A DNA stretch of 64,000 bases. Source: Zygaena filipendulae (Eukaryota > Arthropoda > Insecta > Lepidoptera > Zygaenidae). The notes beneath the pieces were generated by a model. That model was not told where the DNA came from, searched no databases, and was given only the letters and a program-made list of their open reading frames with translations. Positions 1 through 10,627 of this stretch are shown piece after piece. Numbering within the stretch: position 1 is the stretch's first letter; each line of letters starts with the position of its first letter. The DNA lies in contig OU015673.1 of assembly GCA_907165275.2 (NCBI GenBank), positions 8,521,001 through 8,585,000 on the forward strand, read 5' to 3'. A program made the translations under genes and the position numbers.

Positions 1-472
1 GTTCGGTAAATTGTCACAAGTGTGGACCCACCTTAAGCCCATTGTATTTGCCAAAGTGTAAATTCCTGTTGTATATTAATTGACTCGTGCGTAGAAGTGT
101 TTGATAGGATCCTGCCGAAGCGATTGATCTTGTTGCGCCGGCGACATTGAACGGGGGAAGATTTATTGGTGGAAAAGGTATTTAAAAATTGTTGTAGCTT
201 GTTTATTTTTAGAATATAAAAAAACTAATCAAAGAAAAAATGTAATTAGGAAATTGTTGGCGTCTTATTGCGTGACCTATATATATTTCCACTATTCTCT
301 GTAGCTGCAAATTAAACTTCCTGTCGGCGTCGGAGCCAAAGATGTCGGCCTTCATTTCCAATTTGTCACTGACTTTCTTGCGTCTAACTGTCAACGTTGC
401 TACAGTTATTGCCTTCTGGGAAATGGAGAAATCTAGACCAGCATGTTGCGGTCGTTTTGGCAGGTCGAACTG
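1..472. other. Intergenic DNA, no gene seen
   Basis: Mostly AT-rich sequence. The short open frames here have no recognisable domain and no convincing splice context. Nothing can be supported before the TTA that flanks the first tandem element. Confidence 0.5.
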
Positions 473-475
473 TTA

Positions 476-969
476 TGCTACGTTCACACGCGCGCCGTGC
501 AGCCCGGCGGGCTGCCTGGCGGGCTGCGCGGCATGCAGCCCGTCCCGGGCCGGCGGACATTCAAGCTGTTTACACGCACGCCGTCGTGTCAGTCAGTGCC
601 AGAATGGCGAGCAGCGAGGATCTCGGTGTTGTTGCTGCCATATCCTTTGGCTTAACTTATTTTTATTGGAAAAAGGAACAAAATTATGAACGATTGTAAT
701 ATCCGATCGTAGCGACTTTCTTAGCAACGTTGAATGAAGATCCACTCGTCGCGAAAGCGCGGGACAGACTGACTGCCCGCGCGCGTGTAAACAGTCACCG
801 GGCGCCCGCACATTCATCCTTTGAACTTTGCCAAAAAACCGACACTTGCCCGATTCGCGGCATTCACGTTCACAGGCGCGTTCACGGGCTCGGGCGTACC
901 GTTTACACGCTCGTGAATGTGAATGTGCACGTTGAATGTAGAGTTGAACGCACGCGTGTGAACTTACCA
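476..969 (+). mobile_element. TTA-flanked PIF/Harbinger-like element, tandem copy 1
   Basis: The element starts TGCTACGTTCACACGCGCG and ends with an imperfect inverted repeat of it, whose reverse complement begins TGGTAAGTTCACACGCGTG, so the termini match over about 21 bp with a few mismatches. TTA lies on both sides (473-475 and 970-972), the target duplication typical of PIF/Harbinger. The 494-bp body is GC-rich at the left and carries a short open frame at 604-699. It is far too short to encode a transposase, so it is non-autonomous. The superfamily assignment rests on the TTA flanks and termini and is an inference. Confidence 0.6.
604..699 (+). pseudogene. 31-codon remnant in tandem copy 1, possibly transposase N-terminus
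   Basis: An ATG opens a frame MASSEDLGVVAAISFGL... that ends in KKEQNYERL and a stop. Acidic-then-aliphatic starts followed by a basic and aromatic stretch occur at the N-terminus of some Harbinger-type transposases, so this may be what remains after an internal deletion. The match is from memory of the family style only. It could equally be a chance frame conserved because the two copies are young. Confidence 0.3.
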
Positions 970-972
970 TTA

Positions 973-1466
973 TGCTACGTTCACACGCGCGCCGTGCAGC
1001 CCGGCGGGCTGCCTGGCGGGCTGCGCGGCATGCAGCCCGTCCCGAGCCGGCGGACATTCAAGCTGTTTACACGCACGCCGTCGTGTCAGTCAGTGCCAGA
1101 ATGGCGAGCAGCGAGGATCTCGGTGTTGTTGCTGCCATATCCTTTGGCTTAACTTATTTTTATTGGAAAAAGGAACAAAATTATGAACGATTGTAATATC
1201 CGATCGTAGCGACTTTCTTAGCAACGTTGAATGAAGATCCACTCGTCGCGAAAGCGCGGGACAGACTGACTGCCCGCGCGCGTGTAAACAGTCACCGGGC
1301 GCCCGCACATTCATCCTTTGAACTTTGCCAAAAAACCGACACTTGCCCGATTCGCGGCATTCACGTTCACAGGCGCGTTCACGGGCTCGGGCGTACCGTT
1401 TACACGCTCGTGAATGTGAATGTGCACGTTGAATGTAGAGTTGAACGCACGCGTGTGAACTTACCA
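973..1466 (+). mobile_element. TTA-flanked PIF/Harbinger-like element, tandem copy 2
   Basis: This is an almost exact copy of 476-969 at a period of 497 bp, which is 494 bp of element plus one TTA. The two copies share the TTA at 970-972, and the right one ends at TTA 1467-1469. I noticed one difference by eye, G versus A in the GC-rich left part (GTCCCGGGCC in copy 1, GTCCCGAGCC in copy 2). The near identity means recent duplication or recent sequential insertion. Confidence 0.6.
1101..1196 (+). pseudogene. 31-codon remnant in tandem copy 2
   Basis: Same frame and same predicted residues as 604-699, one repeat period downstream. It has no independent support. Confidence 0.3.
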
Positions 1467-1534
1467 TTACAGTGCACTGAGCAGGCAAGTGATTCGCGTG
1501 ACAATCGGTGGTCTGCAGTCTGCACGTACAACTG

Positions 1535-1876
1535 CTCCCTTAGCTAAGTTGACAATCTGTGATCGTTAATACATAGAAAACTAAGGAACGGAATCGTTAT
1601 AATAATAATAGGAACGGAGTCGTTATAATAATAATAATAAATAATTTTTCTTTCAAGTAATTATGACTCAATTTTATAGTTTTAGTAACAATTTTGTCTT
1701 ACTCTAAGTGTTAGTATGGCAATTTTTTGTTATATTTATTTGTTAACAATTTAATTTCGCTGATAGGACTGTGTTTGATGCAGCAATGAGATATAAAGAC
1801 AATCAAACCTGCTTCCTATCATTTTTATGTCACGCAAACTGGTCTTTCGATTGAACGATCAACTTGGCTAAGGGGA
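1535..1876. mobile_element. MITE of the CCCTTAGCYAAGTTGA family, long copy
   Basis: The left end reads CTCCCTTAGCTAAGTTGAC and the right end is its inverted form, GTCAACTTGG-like ending in GCTAAGGGGA. CTG flanks both ends (1532-1534 and 1877-1879), a likely 3-bp target duplication. The interior holds AATAAT microsatellite repeats around 1600-1645 and no coding capacity. Related copies are at 4665, 14785, 42400 and 62786. Confidence 0.6.
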
Positions 1877-1879
1877 CTG

Positions 1880-2276
1880 TCACCCGATCCCCAGCCCACT
1901 CCGAGCGACCGCGACCGCGCTCCAGGTTAATTGCGCTTCCTCATTTCTAATCCAATTAATCTTAATTATTAGTATTGTAATTGCGAAACGTATTCGATGT
2001 TCGACCAATTGAAAAGTGAAACCTAGTCGTACCCATCCGAATGATACTTAATACTTATGCCTCTTCGAATCGATAGTTCGAGGATAAATTCATCACATTC
2101 CGGGTTTAAAAGTGAAACAATTTGAGTTAGTTATCTTTTATTTATAGAAGACCGTATGATTAGATCAGATTTAATTCACTTTTAAAATAAAATTACATAA
2201 AATATGAGTAAAAGTGATCGTCAGATGTAGTCTGCTAGTTTATAAATTAATAAATAAATAAAAGAAAAAGAATGAA
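1880..2276. other. Intergenic, nothing recognised
   Basis: AT-rich sequence between a MITE and a Helitron. No open frame, RNA gene or clear repeat was seen. Confidence 0.4.
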
Positions 2277-2474
2277 TCCTACTAATATTATAAATGTGAA
2301 ATTGTGGATGTTTGGATGTTTGTTACTCAATCACGCAAAAAGGCTGAACGGATTTGGATGAAATTTGGCATGCACGTTGTCAGGGGTACAGAGAAGAACA
2401 TAGGGTACTTTTTATCTCGGAATTCCCGCGGGAACTCCGAAATTACCGCGGGTGAAACCGCGGGGCACAGCTAG
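2277..2474 (+). mobile_element. Small non-autonomous Helitron
   Basis: The element begins with TC after an A and ends with CTAG before a T, the A/T insertion pattern of Helitrons. Just inside the 3' end is a hairpin, CCGCGG-GTGAAA-CCGCGG, followed a few bases later by CTAG. The 5' part (TCCTACTAATATTATAAATG) is shared with the inverted copy at 36648-36839. It has no coding capacity. Confidence 0.65.
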
Positions 2475-3336
2475 TAAATAATAATAAAGAAATTTCGTTA
2501 TTGAGCTACACGAACTATGAATAATTTTCTCACTTTATTAGTTAAATCAATGTTAAACGGTTTAATTTAAGCTTACTTAGGTGTTGGGGCCCTCACAGTG
2601 AACAATATACCTACCGTTTTGTAAAACAAAGTACTTACTAAATTTTAATTTTAAACTTGACAACAAAAATTACCAACCGACGGTTTTTTTAACTTATACG
2701 CAGTATTTACACTCATTTATATGTAAAATAAATGGTATTTTTAAATATCCTACATGATCCTACAAAATGTTTTTTTTTGCGTGTTGGCGTGGCGCTAGTT
2801 TCAAGGAAAATCCTTAGTAACCGGTCTCACCTTTGGCGCGCGTGCAGCGAGTAACACAGGTCAGAGCAACACTACCTATTTCTGCAGACACGAGTCTCCC
2901 CGAGTAGCAATTACAACTCTTAACTCGACTTGAGACACCACAAGTCCTGTCCAGGGTCCTGACCATAACACGGCATGTTAAGATAACGCGACGCAAAAAT
3001 TGTCTTTCCCCCGTAATCAAAGAAGTTTCATTTTAAAAGAATACATTTACAAAGTTTCTTAGCCCATAAAGAATAATAATTTCTGATATTTTGTTATCTA
3101 GAACGTTTGGGTATGCGTTTTCTGGACGCGCGTTATGGGCAAGATATGTTGTTGGTCGTAGTGAATAAGGGCCCAGCTCTATACTTAGTCACTAGTTCGC
3201 TCCACTGTCATGCTGTGTACAGCGTAAGCCATACCAATAATATTTAATAAGAAATATTTGTTGATCTTCTAGGGGAGAGATTCCACCACTAGATGGTTTT
3301 GTTGCTAAGGAAGTTACGAACCACCCTTATCTAGTA
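2475..3336. other. Intergenic, nothing recognised
   Basis: AT-rich DNA. A short minus-strand open frame at 2814-3020 has no recognisable motif. No RNA gene was seen. Confidence 0.4.
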
Positions 3337-3541
3337 CTAAGTGCGCCCCGCGGTTTTACCCGCGTTCATTTGATGCTCCGCTCCTGTTGGTCGCGTGATG
3401 TAGCGCCTATAGCCTTCCTCGATACATGAACTATCCAAGTATCCAACGCAAAAAGAATTTTTCAATTCGAACCAGTAGATCCTGAGGTTAGCGCGTTTAA
3501 CCAAAAAAACAAACTCTCCAGCTTTATAATATTATAGTTAT
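3337..3541 (-). mobile_element. Degenerate Helitron-like element
   Basis: Read on the minus strand it ends in a hairpin CGCGGGTAAAACCGCG followed by GGGCGCACTTAG, close to the CTAG end of the other copies. It begins near a TATAATATTATAAAGCTGG block, a 5' start that differs from the 2277 family. It looks like an older, mutated member of a second Helitron family. Confidence 0.45.
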
Positions 3542-3894
3542 GTCTGCCTTTAGAACGCATGCAAAACCTCCCACTGGTGTAGAGTAGATTAACTTGCTAT
3601 TTGCATTCTTCAGTAGCAGGCTGGCTTGGCTGGTGAAATTGAGGGAAATTCTGTAACCCTAAATCAGCGCCCTTGCGAGGTTGTTGAAACAAGATCGGCG
3701 AAGTAACATATAGTGACGAAGTATGTAAAAGAGGCTATGTTGTGAAGCTTGCCTACTTTCGAACAACAATGCACCAAAAATTCTTACTAAGATGCAAACA
3801 TGAAAATAGTGACCAGAAAAGAGCATTAAAAAAATGCATTAATGTAATTAGGCTGTTTTAAACGATCTATGAGATATTGCGTATTTTATTGTAA

Positions 3895-4216
3895 TTGGCT
3901 ATTTGACTATTTTTTATTTTTAGCCCGTCGCGTCGTGTAGATTCATAAAAAATATTAGACACGTATTTTTTCTTTTTTTCACGTAAGCAAAAAATAACGG
4001 AGATACGTTGAGTCGAAATGTCGCGTGACGTCACATGCAGGCGCAGCTCTTAGCTGCGTATGACGTTACTAGCCCCCACTCCCAAACTTTAATGAGCTTT
4101 ATCCAGGTATATTTTCATTAATTTTAAAAAGCAAAAAATACCTGTCCATTATTTTTTATGATCCACTTAACGGACTAAATGGAATTTAGAAAAAAAAAGT
4201 AGTGAAATAGCCTATT
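3895..4216. mobile_element. Probable MITE with GGCTATTT termini
   Basis: The left edge reads GGCTATTTGACTATTTTTTA and the reverse complement of the right edge reads GGCTATTTCACTACTTTTTT, an imperfect terminal inverted repeat of about 20 bp. There is no coding capacity. A CRE-like TGACGTCA lies inside at 4026. I could not define a target duplication, so the ends are approximate. Confidence 0.4.
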
Positions 4217-4664
4217 TGTAATCTTGCACTAGTCGGTGGGCCGACGCCCTACCGCGAGTACGATTCTGAATAGAGTTTTTTTATCATATTTGTTTTGCTT
4301 GCGAGTGCGTTACCCAATATGATGTATGATGTGTGTTTTTGGCGCTCGACAGTCGAGACTCGAGAGTCATCTAGACGCGTCGATCTGCATATCGAGAGTG
4401 AAAACCGAGCTGGTATCGGTCCACGCAAGGAGACCACGGACGCAAGCACTTTTACTCTCGGTGGTCACATCACACACGCTCAGATCGACGGCCGCGGCCC
4501 TGCCGCCTGCGCCGCCTGCGCCGCGGGCGGGCGCGGACGGGTCAATACACATATTATTTATCATAACGACTCGTGAGTCAGAACAGAAACGATGTCTCGA
4601 TTAACTAACCAAATTTCGATATGTGGGTGAAGGTGAGCGGGCAGGCTCCGCTCGCGAGCCTCAG

Positions 4665-4841
4665 CCCCCTTAGCCAAGTTGACAATCTATAATCGTTAAC
4701 TCGGAACGAATCGTCATGTCACGTGCTCACGTAAGATCTTCCAATTAAAAGTACAGTTTTGCGTGACCACGTGACGTGATGATTCGTTCCTTACGTTTTC
4801 TATGCATTAACGATTATAGAATGTCAATTTAGCTAAGGGGG
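4665..4841. mobile_element. MITE of the CCCTTAGCYAAGTTGA family, compact hairpin copy
   Basis: The termini CCCCCTTAGCCAAGTTGACA and CCCCCTTAGCTAAATTGACA (right end, reversed) match over at least 35 bp with few mismatches, so most of the 177 bp could fold back. CAG flanks both ends (4662-4664 and 4842-4844). This is the clearest copy of the family. Confidence 0.65.
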
Positions 4842-7800
4842 CAGACGCTATTCACTACTGTGGGAGGAGTGTGCGAGTAGTATGATGTACGAGTATTGTA
4901 AGCATATTTCCAACACAAAAGCATGCATAGATTTTTGTGAAAATATGATCCTGTGACAGGTTACGATTAGTTTGGATTTTTGATATTAGTGTTTGTAACA
5001 ATAGCATTCTGTCGACAGTCGTGACTGTGAGTTGTGACTCGTGAGTCGTGAGATATCGTTATCTGTTATCCTACTCCTTGAAGGCTTCAGCCACAAGTAG
5101 CAAAATGCGTCATGGGTTGCGACGCTCATGAATGCCTGTAAACTGTGTACGATACATTGCAAGAGCAGCGCCCCCACTACGAGTTTTGCAATACACTCGT
5201 AATTCTCGCACACGTGCTAATGGCGGATTTTTGCAATACGTTCCAAAGTTTTCCAACTCACAGTCTGCTGATTATTGAGTAATCTATGCACATCGAAACT
5301 AGGTGCCGGTTACTTGCGAAATTCGATAGTCTATACAACATTGTGTTTAAAGAACTTAGGTACATTCATATAACGACTTAACCTCTCTCAGTTGTTCAGG
5401 GTTAATTTTTTTCCAATCCTCTCGCTGACCTGGTTGACTTTAACTAATTGTTGTAACGAGTGACAGGAAGAATATTTCTAGTACTTTCTGTTAGTTCTGA
5501 ATTTATTATTTTTCTCTTTTATACCAGGAACTATAGTTGCCTCGGTGGTTTCACCCTCGTTTCACCCCTTCTCATCTTCGAGGTAATATTTCTAAAAGTC
5601 CTTAAATAGTGTTTGTTGAAAGATTTAAAAAAAAGAAAACTTAGTGCGAAATTTCACGTTCTTATAGACCCAGCTAGCTGTTCGGGTTGTGCGCTATAAG
5701 TCAGTCAATTTCTCCTTATAATTTAGATAGATAAAGAAAAATATAGGTTTATGTGTGTCCCTTTTATATAGAAGTAAATCTAAAAATTTTAAAATGAGTA
5801 CGTTTGAAAAACACCCTACAAACTGGCTATTGATTGCCAGTCAGTGTTCGCATGGACCTATAGCACTACCCAGGCCGTTGCTTACTTTACAAACATTAAT
5901 ACTTCCCGTGCAACCTTTTGACGGGCCTAATGACGCTGCAGCCTGCAGGTACACTAATGCTCGCCTGTGTACTGTGTAGGAAGTAGAAAGTGGGAACAGC
6001 TCCGCGTACGCGCTCCGGTCCCGACTCCCGGCCGCCGACCGGCAAGTGTAGCCTCCGATGTTCATTGTTGGCCTACAATGGCCACTGTTAGGCGCGATCC
6101 GCTCATGTGTGTTTGATTTATGTTTTAACACCATATCACCAAGGTGCCGGACTTCCTTGGATTGTGGTCTCAGCACATTATGAAGAGCTAGACTTTAATG
6201 TTATGCGGTAATGAGAAACGTGAAGTCGACGCGATCGTTATCATCAAACTAACAGCCTAGTTTTTTTAGTACTTACGCTCATTAAAAATTCTTGGCCTAG
6301 TTCCTTTGGGACGCGGGACGGTGCTTTGACCCAATGCGAATTGCGATTTAACTTTATTTATACCCTCTGGGAATCTTTGGTCCAATGCAAAGAGGAAGAA
6401 GAGCATAACATTTTAATACATTTAACAGTCATAACGTTGTAGTGATGATAAATTATGAGTAACGGTTTCTTTTCAGCTGAAAACGGTTTATAATTTTGTC
6501 ACTAAGCGAACATAAGAACAAAGAAAATATAGTTCGTACATACATACATCCAGAAGCGGAGGTGGTCGAGATAATTATCTCAATTCGTTACACTTTACAC
6601 AGGCATGTTATCTGATAAGACCAGTGTGGAGCGCGTGGGGCATGCCACGGCACAGTGACGCCGAGAAGCTAGCTCCATGGAGAACGGGGTCACGACCCGG
6701 CGCTGCCCCAAGCCCACGGCTCATTACTTCACCGGGTTATTTTGAAATATTTCCCGGTGAGCATATTATATAGGTATTTACTTTGGTGTGAATCGTGCGC
6801 TGCTATTTATAATTTTTTATATAGCCGGTACGAATTCCACACGTTAGTGTCGTGCTGTGCGATTGGTTGTTTCGCGATTGGCCGCAAAATCCTTGTCGTC
6901 TGATAAGATAACGTTGTTTCTATTCTACATAATTTTATTTCTGATCCGAGTTCAAATTACACTTGTACAGTGGGTGCTTGCTTGCGGGTTGCTATCTTTG
7001 TTCGTAATTATGGGTTGCGAGTTCAATATTATGCAGCAATCATGATGCTATTATCTTCTCGCTTCTCGCTCTTATCGTAAAAACTTTCGCAGTAGCATTG
7101 GCCTGGTTTTAATTATTATTTATATGATTGAAACGAACTCGATTGCAGTGAACGATTTGATTTTTTGATTTTTTTGGCTATTAGTGATTATTATGTATTT
7201 ATGACGTAATAAATACCTAATCTACGTAGTTTCTTCTATGCGCACTCTCTTTAGTGATTCTAATCCTGCTTTGTTAGTCCTGTTAGGATTCTAATAAGAT
7301 TGAACAGCACGTATCTTGCTTAGGATTTTTGATCGACCCGATCTTATCGTACATTTTGTGCATAAGAGTATGCACTTGGTTTCTTGTGTAAATCAGCGAA
7401 CGGAAACAATGGTAGACTAAAATGTACTTTACTGATTGCTTTTAGTGCTCTCTAGCCATAGTTTCGGAAGAACCACTTGGGGATACAGTGACGAAATGGA
7501 TTTGCTCAACCATATGTTCTGAAATGTTCTTATCGGCCAGTATATTCCTCTATTGTTGGTCTCAACTTAGATGAGTAATGTGTAAGCGCCCCTTAGGCTC
7601 GCATTCCCCTGCTAACATGTCCAGGACGGAATCAGTATTCGCGATGCGACAGGCAATGGCGGCGCCACAACCACTCCCGGAAGCGCGCCATACATAGCGC
7701 ACTGCGGCGTCGCTGCAGCACTCTGCAACTGGGTGTTTGGTGGACATGTGGATATTTGATATGTGGCAAGTTGAAAAAACTCTTAAAGATTAATCTCTAT

Positions 7801-9539
7801 CGTAATAGATTAATTATTATCAGTCGTGACTATATTTGTCTATTCCACAACGGATGCATCATCGTTCGTCGATTTTATTCCTCTTCATGACCCCACATAT
7901 CTGATCAATGTGTTATAATTCAAACGTCTTGGGCCCCTTCTTGGATCATACTCAAACCGTAATAACAACTACTGATCTTGAAAACACAAATCACACGCGT
8001 AACACCACGTAGCATAAATAAATATAAGTACCTAAATATATCTTGATACCCGGCATAGCTTATAAAAATAGACGGTAAGTTTAGGCTGAATCATCGTGTG
8101 TAGAGGGAAAATATGTTACCTAACCTCCGGGAACTAAACCGGCCCTATTCTGATAGTAGTTACCCGTACCGGAGGTGTATAATTATGTATATTCTACTCA
8201 ACCAAATTATTTCAGCACATTGGAATATTGGCCAGCACGAGGGCCGTATAAATTGCACGCGATTTCGCCACGAATCTCTCTCTCACCGGTTTAGCGGTTC
8301 GCCATCCTGCCGAGCCGCCGAAGATTTACGTTATCGATATAATCAAATTGATTTTCTCTTGCGCTACCACCGGTTATCGTTATTTTCTTTACATAAATAC
8401 ATAAATTTGCATGAGCCCTTAGGTTTAGGTCTCTCTATTGTTAACTACGAAGGTAAGGTAAGGAACCTTTGGCCGGAAGTGTAGGTGCGTCTGTGTTTAT
8501 TACAACCTTTCATATGCTCATTTTATTTTTGTCAACGAGTTTAATGAATAAAAATGCGCACTTTTCCCAAAAGACATCAGATTTTCTAGAATTCAAATTT
8601 TCCTTTTAAAATTATACTATTTTATAAAACTTTTATCAGTTTTTTGTATTTCCGCTGTGGTCTTGTATTGTGTGCGTTTGAGGTGTAAAATGGGAATAAG
8701 TAACTAAGTAGTGAAGGAGAGTTACCTTGGTTGGGAGGTGCGCCGCTTTCACCGGCCACTCGCATAATTATCGCTTCCTTCCTCCTTGTTTCTCCTCGCT
8801 GCCGCTGGACCGCGGATGTCAAACAAGTTTATAGTCGCTTGTCAGTTCACTCCAATTTACGAGTGTTTCCATCACGAGTTAAGTTGAGTTATTGGCTTGC
8901 TGTTTGTTGATTTTTTTTTTATAAAAGAAAATGGTTAAATCTTTCAAGTTTGTTACAAGACCCTTGCAAGAGTTGCAAGTTATCTAATTTTTAATTTTTA
9001 TGAAGTCGCGTCCATGTTTCTGTGTGCCCGTTTAGTTCTTCTAAACTACGCAAAAGCTTTCGATGCAATTCTCACTGTCATTTACATTTATTTCAAAAGG
9101 TTTATAGTACAGTAGAAGAATTCCCAAAGGTATCCCGAAATTTAAGCGGATGAAACAACTAGTGAATATTTATTTATTTATTTATTTAAATGGGAAAAAC
9201 AGATACAGATTTACACTGAATAATAAATACAAGAAATATTTCAGCTATAATACAACAATATTGTAACACATCGTTTACAAAAGGAACAAGATGATTATTG
9301 AAGACTTTTGATCCATAAAGAGACGTTCGCACGGTCGCATATAGGTACATACTTAACTTTAGTGTCGGCTTTAATTATTTGCACAAGACTGGAGATGTAT
9401 TGATGGTTAAGTGTGGTGGGAATTGGAACTGTTGCGAAACAAATATGTCGCGAGATGTTCACTGTTGAGTGGTCAGCGGAATGGCGGTCACTCGGGCGGC
9501 GACCGGCCGACGCGACGCGCTCCGCTGGTCACCAGCTTT
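4842..9539. other. Long intergenic stretch, no gene seen
   Basis: Several open frames of 60-120 codons exist, for example 5841-6176 on minus and 8113-8484 on plus. None shows a domain, signal peptide, coding-type composition or flanking splice sites that I trust. No RNA gene or mobile element could be bounded, apart from a possible ATTT-tailed LINE remnant near 9165-9290. Confidence 0.45.
9165..9290 (-). repeat. Possible LINE 3' remnant with ATTT tail
   Basis: Tandem TTTA/ATTT units at 9165-9187 run straight into AAATGGGAAAAACAGATACAG, a pattern like the tail of a non-LTR retrotransposon or SINE on the minus strand. No coding sequence remains. A simple microsatellite is an alternative. Confidence 0.3.
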
Positions 9540-9555
9540 CCCCCCCCCCCCCCCC
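9540..9555 (+). repeat. Poly-C run of 16
   Basis: An uninterrupted run of sixteen C residues. Its length may be a sequencing or assembly estimate. Confidence 0.8.
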
Positions 9556-10341
9556 GGTCAGAACCACAACCGACACTTAAACACTTTTTTCTTTCGTTTC
9601 ATGGTAATTGCTATGGTGCGATCCGTTGGGTATTTCGTCAGAGGAAATATCTTCCACGTCCAATATCGTAATATAGCAATAATGGTTTTGTTATTGTAGC
9701 TGCGACGAGCGAGCGGACAGATTCCATCATGTGATCGCTGGCTAATTGTTGCTCGCGTAGTGTCATCTCACAACACGTCAGTGTTATCCGCTTCGTAACT
9801 TGATTCTGTTCAATCGAAAGACACGCTTAGAGTGATTCTCTTCTTCGAGAAAATTCTGATTTAGACCTTGACATTGAATTTAATTTGATCGTAACCGGAC
9901 GAGTTTAATGCGGTGATAATCGGAATGAGTCACTCGATGCGAAAAACTTTCATGGGTTCAATGGCCATAAATCGTCTTCTGATTCCATATTGTATAGGAA
10001 GTGAAGCTTTATTTATAGAGAAGTCTCGCACGCGCGCCGCTTGCGCTCCTTAGCGGTGGGGGCGCGGGGCGCGAGGCGGCGCGGGCGCGGAGGGGCGCGC
10101 AGTGCTCCCCGAGACGCAGGCGCGGTCGGTGCTCTCGGACGATTACAATATTCATATTTCGATTGATCCCCGGTATCATCGAATTCTATAATTTCGAAAT
10201 CGTTGAAGAGTGCCAGTGATAATTTCCCGATACCGATTTGCCAATAGCGAGCGTCTGGCGTACGTGTGCGATAAACCGTCGCGTCGGCTCGCCGCTCAAC
10301 TGTGTCCGATTGAATTTTCATTCGGAATAAATATCCCGAAC

Positions 10342-10349
10342 TATATAAA
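10342..10349 (+). promoter_or_regulatory. TATA box, likely abLIM promoter
   Basis: TATATAAA lies 78 bp before the exon 1 ATG, so transcription would start near 10370-10380 with a 5' leader of roughly 40-50 nt. The preceding 300 bp includes a GC-rich patch (10030-10140), unusual against the AT-rich surroundings. The link to abLIM depends on exon 1 being correctly assigned. Confidence 0.45.
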
Positions 10350-10419
10350 TCCGAAGTGTAATCACAGAATTCTGTTGCTTGTTTAGACGTCTTTACATTT
10401 CGTTAGTGATTTTGTAAAG

Positions 10420-10627
10420 ATGAGACCGAAAGAGGAAGTCACAGACCCTAAGGTCCAAACGGGGGCTTTCATACTGTCTGAGAAAATAGATGATACGAAA
10501 TCGAAGAGAAACGAAAAAGAAATGAAGAAAGAAATGAAAAAATTAGAGAAGGAGAAGCAGGAAAGAGAGAAAAAGGAAAAGAAGGCTAGGGAGAAGGAGA
10601 AGGAGAGGGAGAAGCAGTCTAAGAAAG
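10420..10627 (+). CDS. Unc-115: abLIM candidate exon 1, charged N-terminus
   Basis: ATG in an acceptable context (AAG before ATG) opens 69 codons starting MRPKEEVTDPKVQTG, then a long Lys/Glu stretch with many EKEK and KEKER units, likely helical or coiled. A donor AAG|GTCAGC follows. It leaves one G, and exon 2 supplies GC, making Gly, which gives ...KKGKVSCSAC. The phase match and the absence of any other gene in between support the link. Transcript evidence would settle it, since other first exons may exist in the 32-kb intron. Confidence 0.6.

Noticed and set aside
593..1488. Arg/Ala-rich open frames on both strands across the tandem elements
   Set aside because: They run through inverted ends and repeat exactly with the 497-bp period; they are by-products of GC-rich transposon DNA.
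10013..10321. 102-codon minus-strand frame
   Set aside because: It lies in the GC-rich promoter region of abLIM and has no recognisable motif or splice support.
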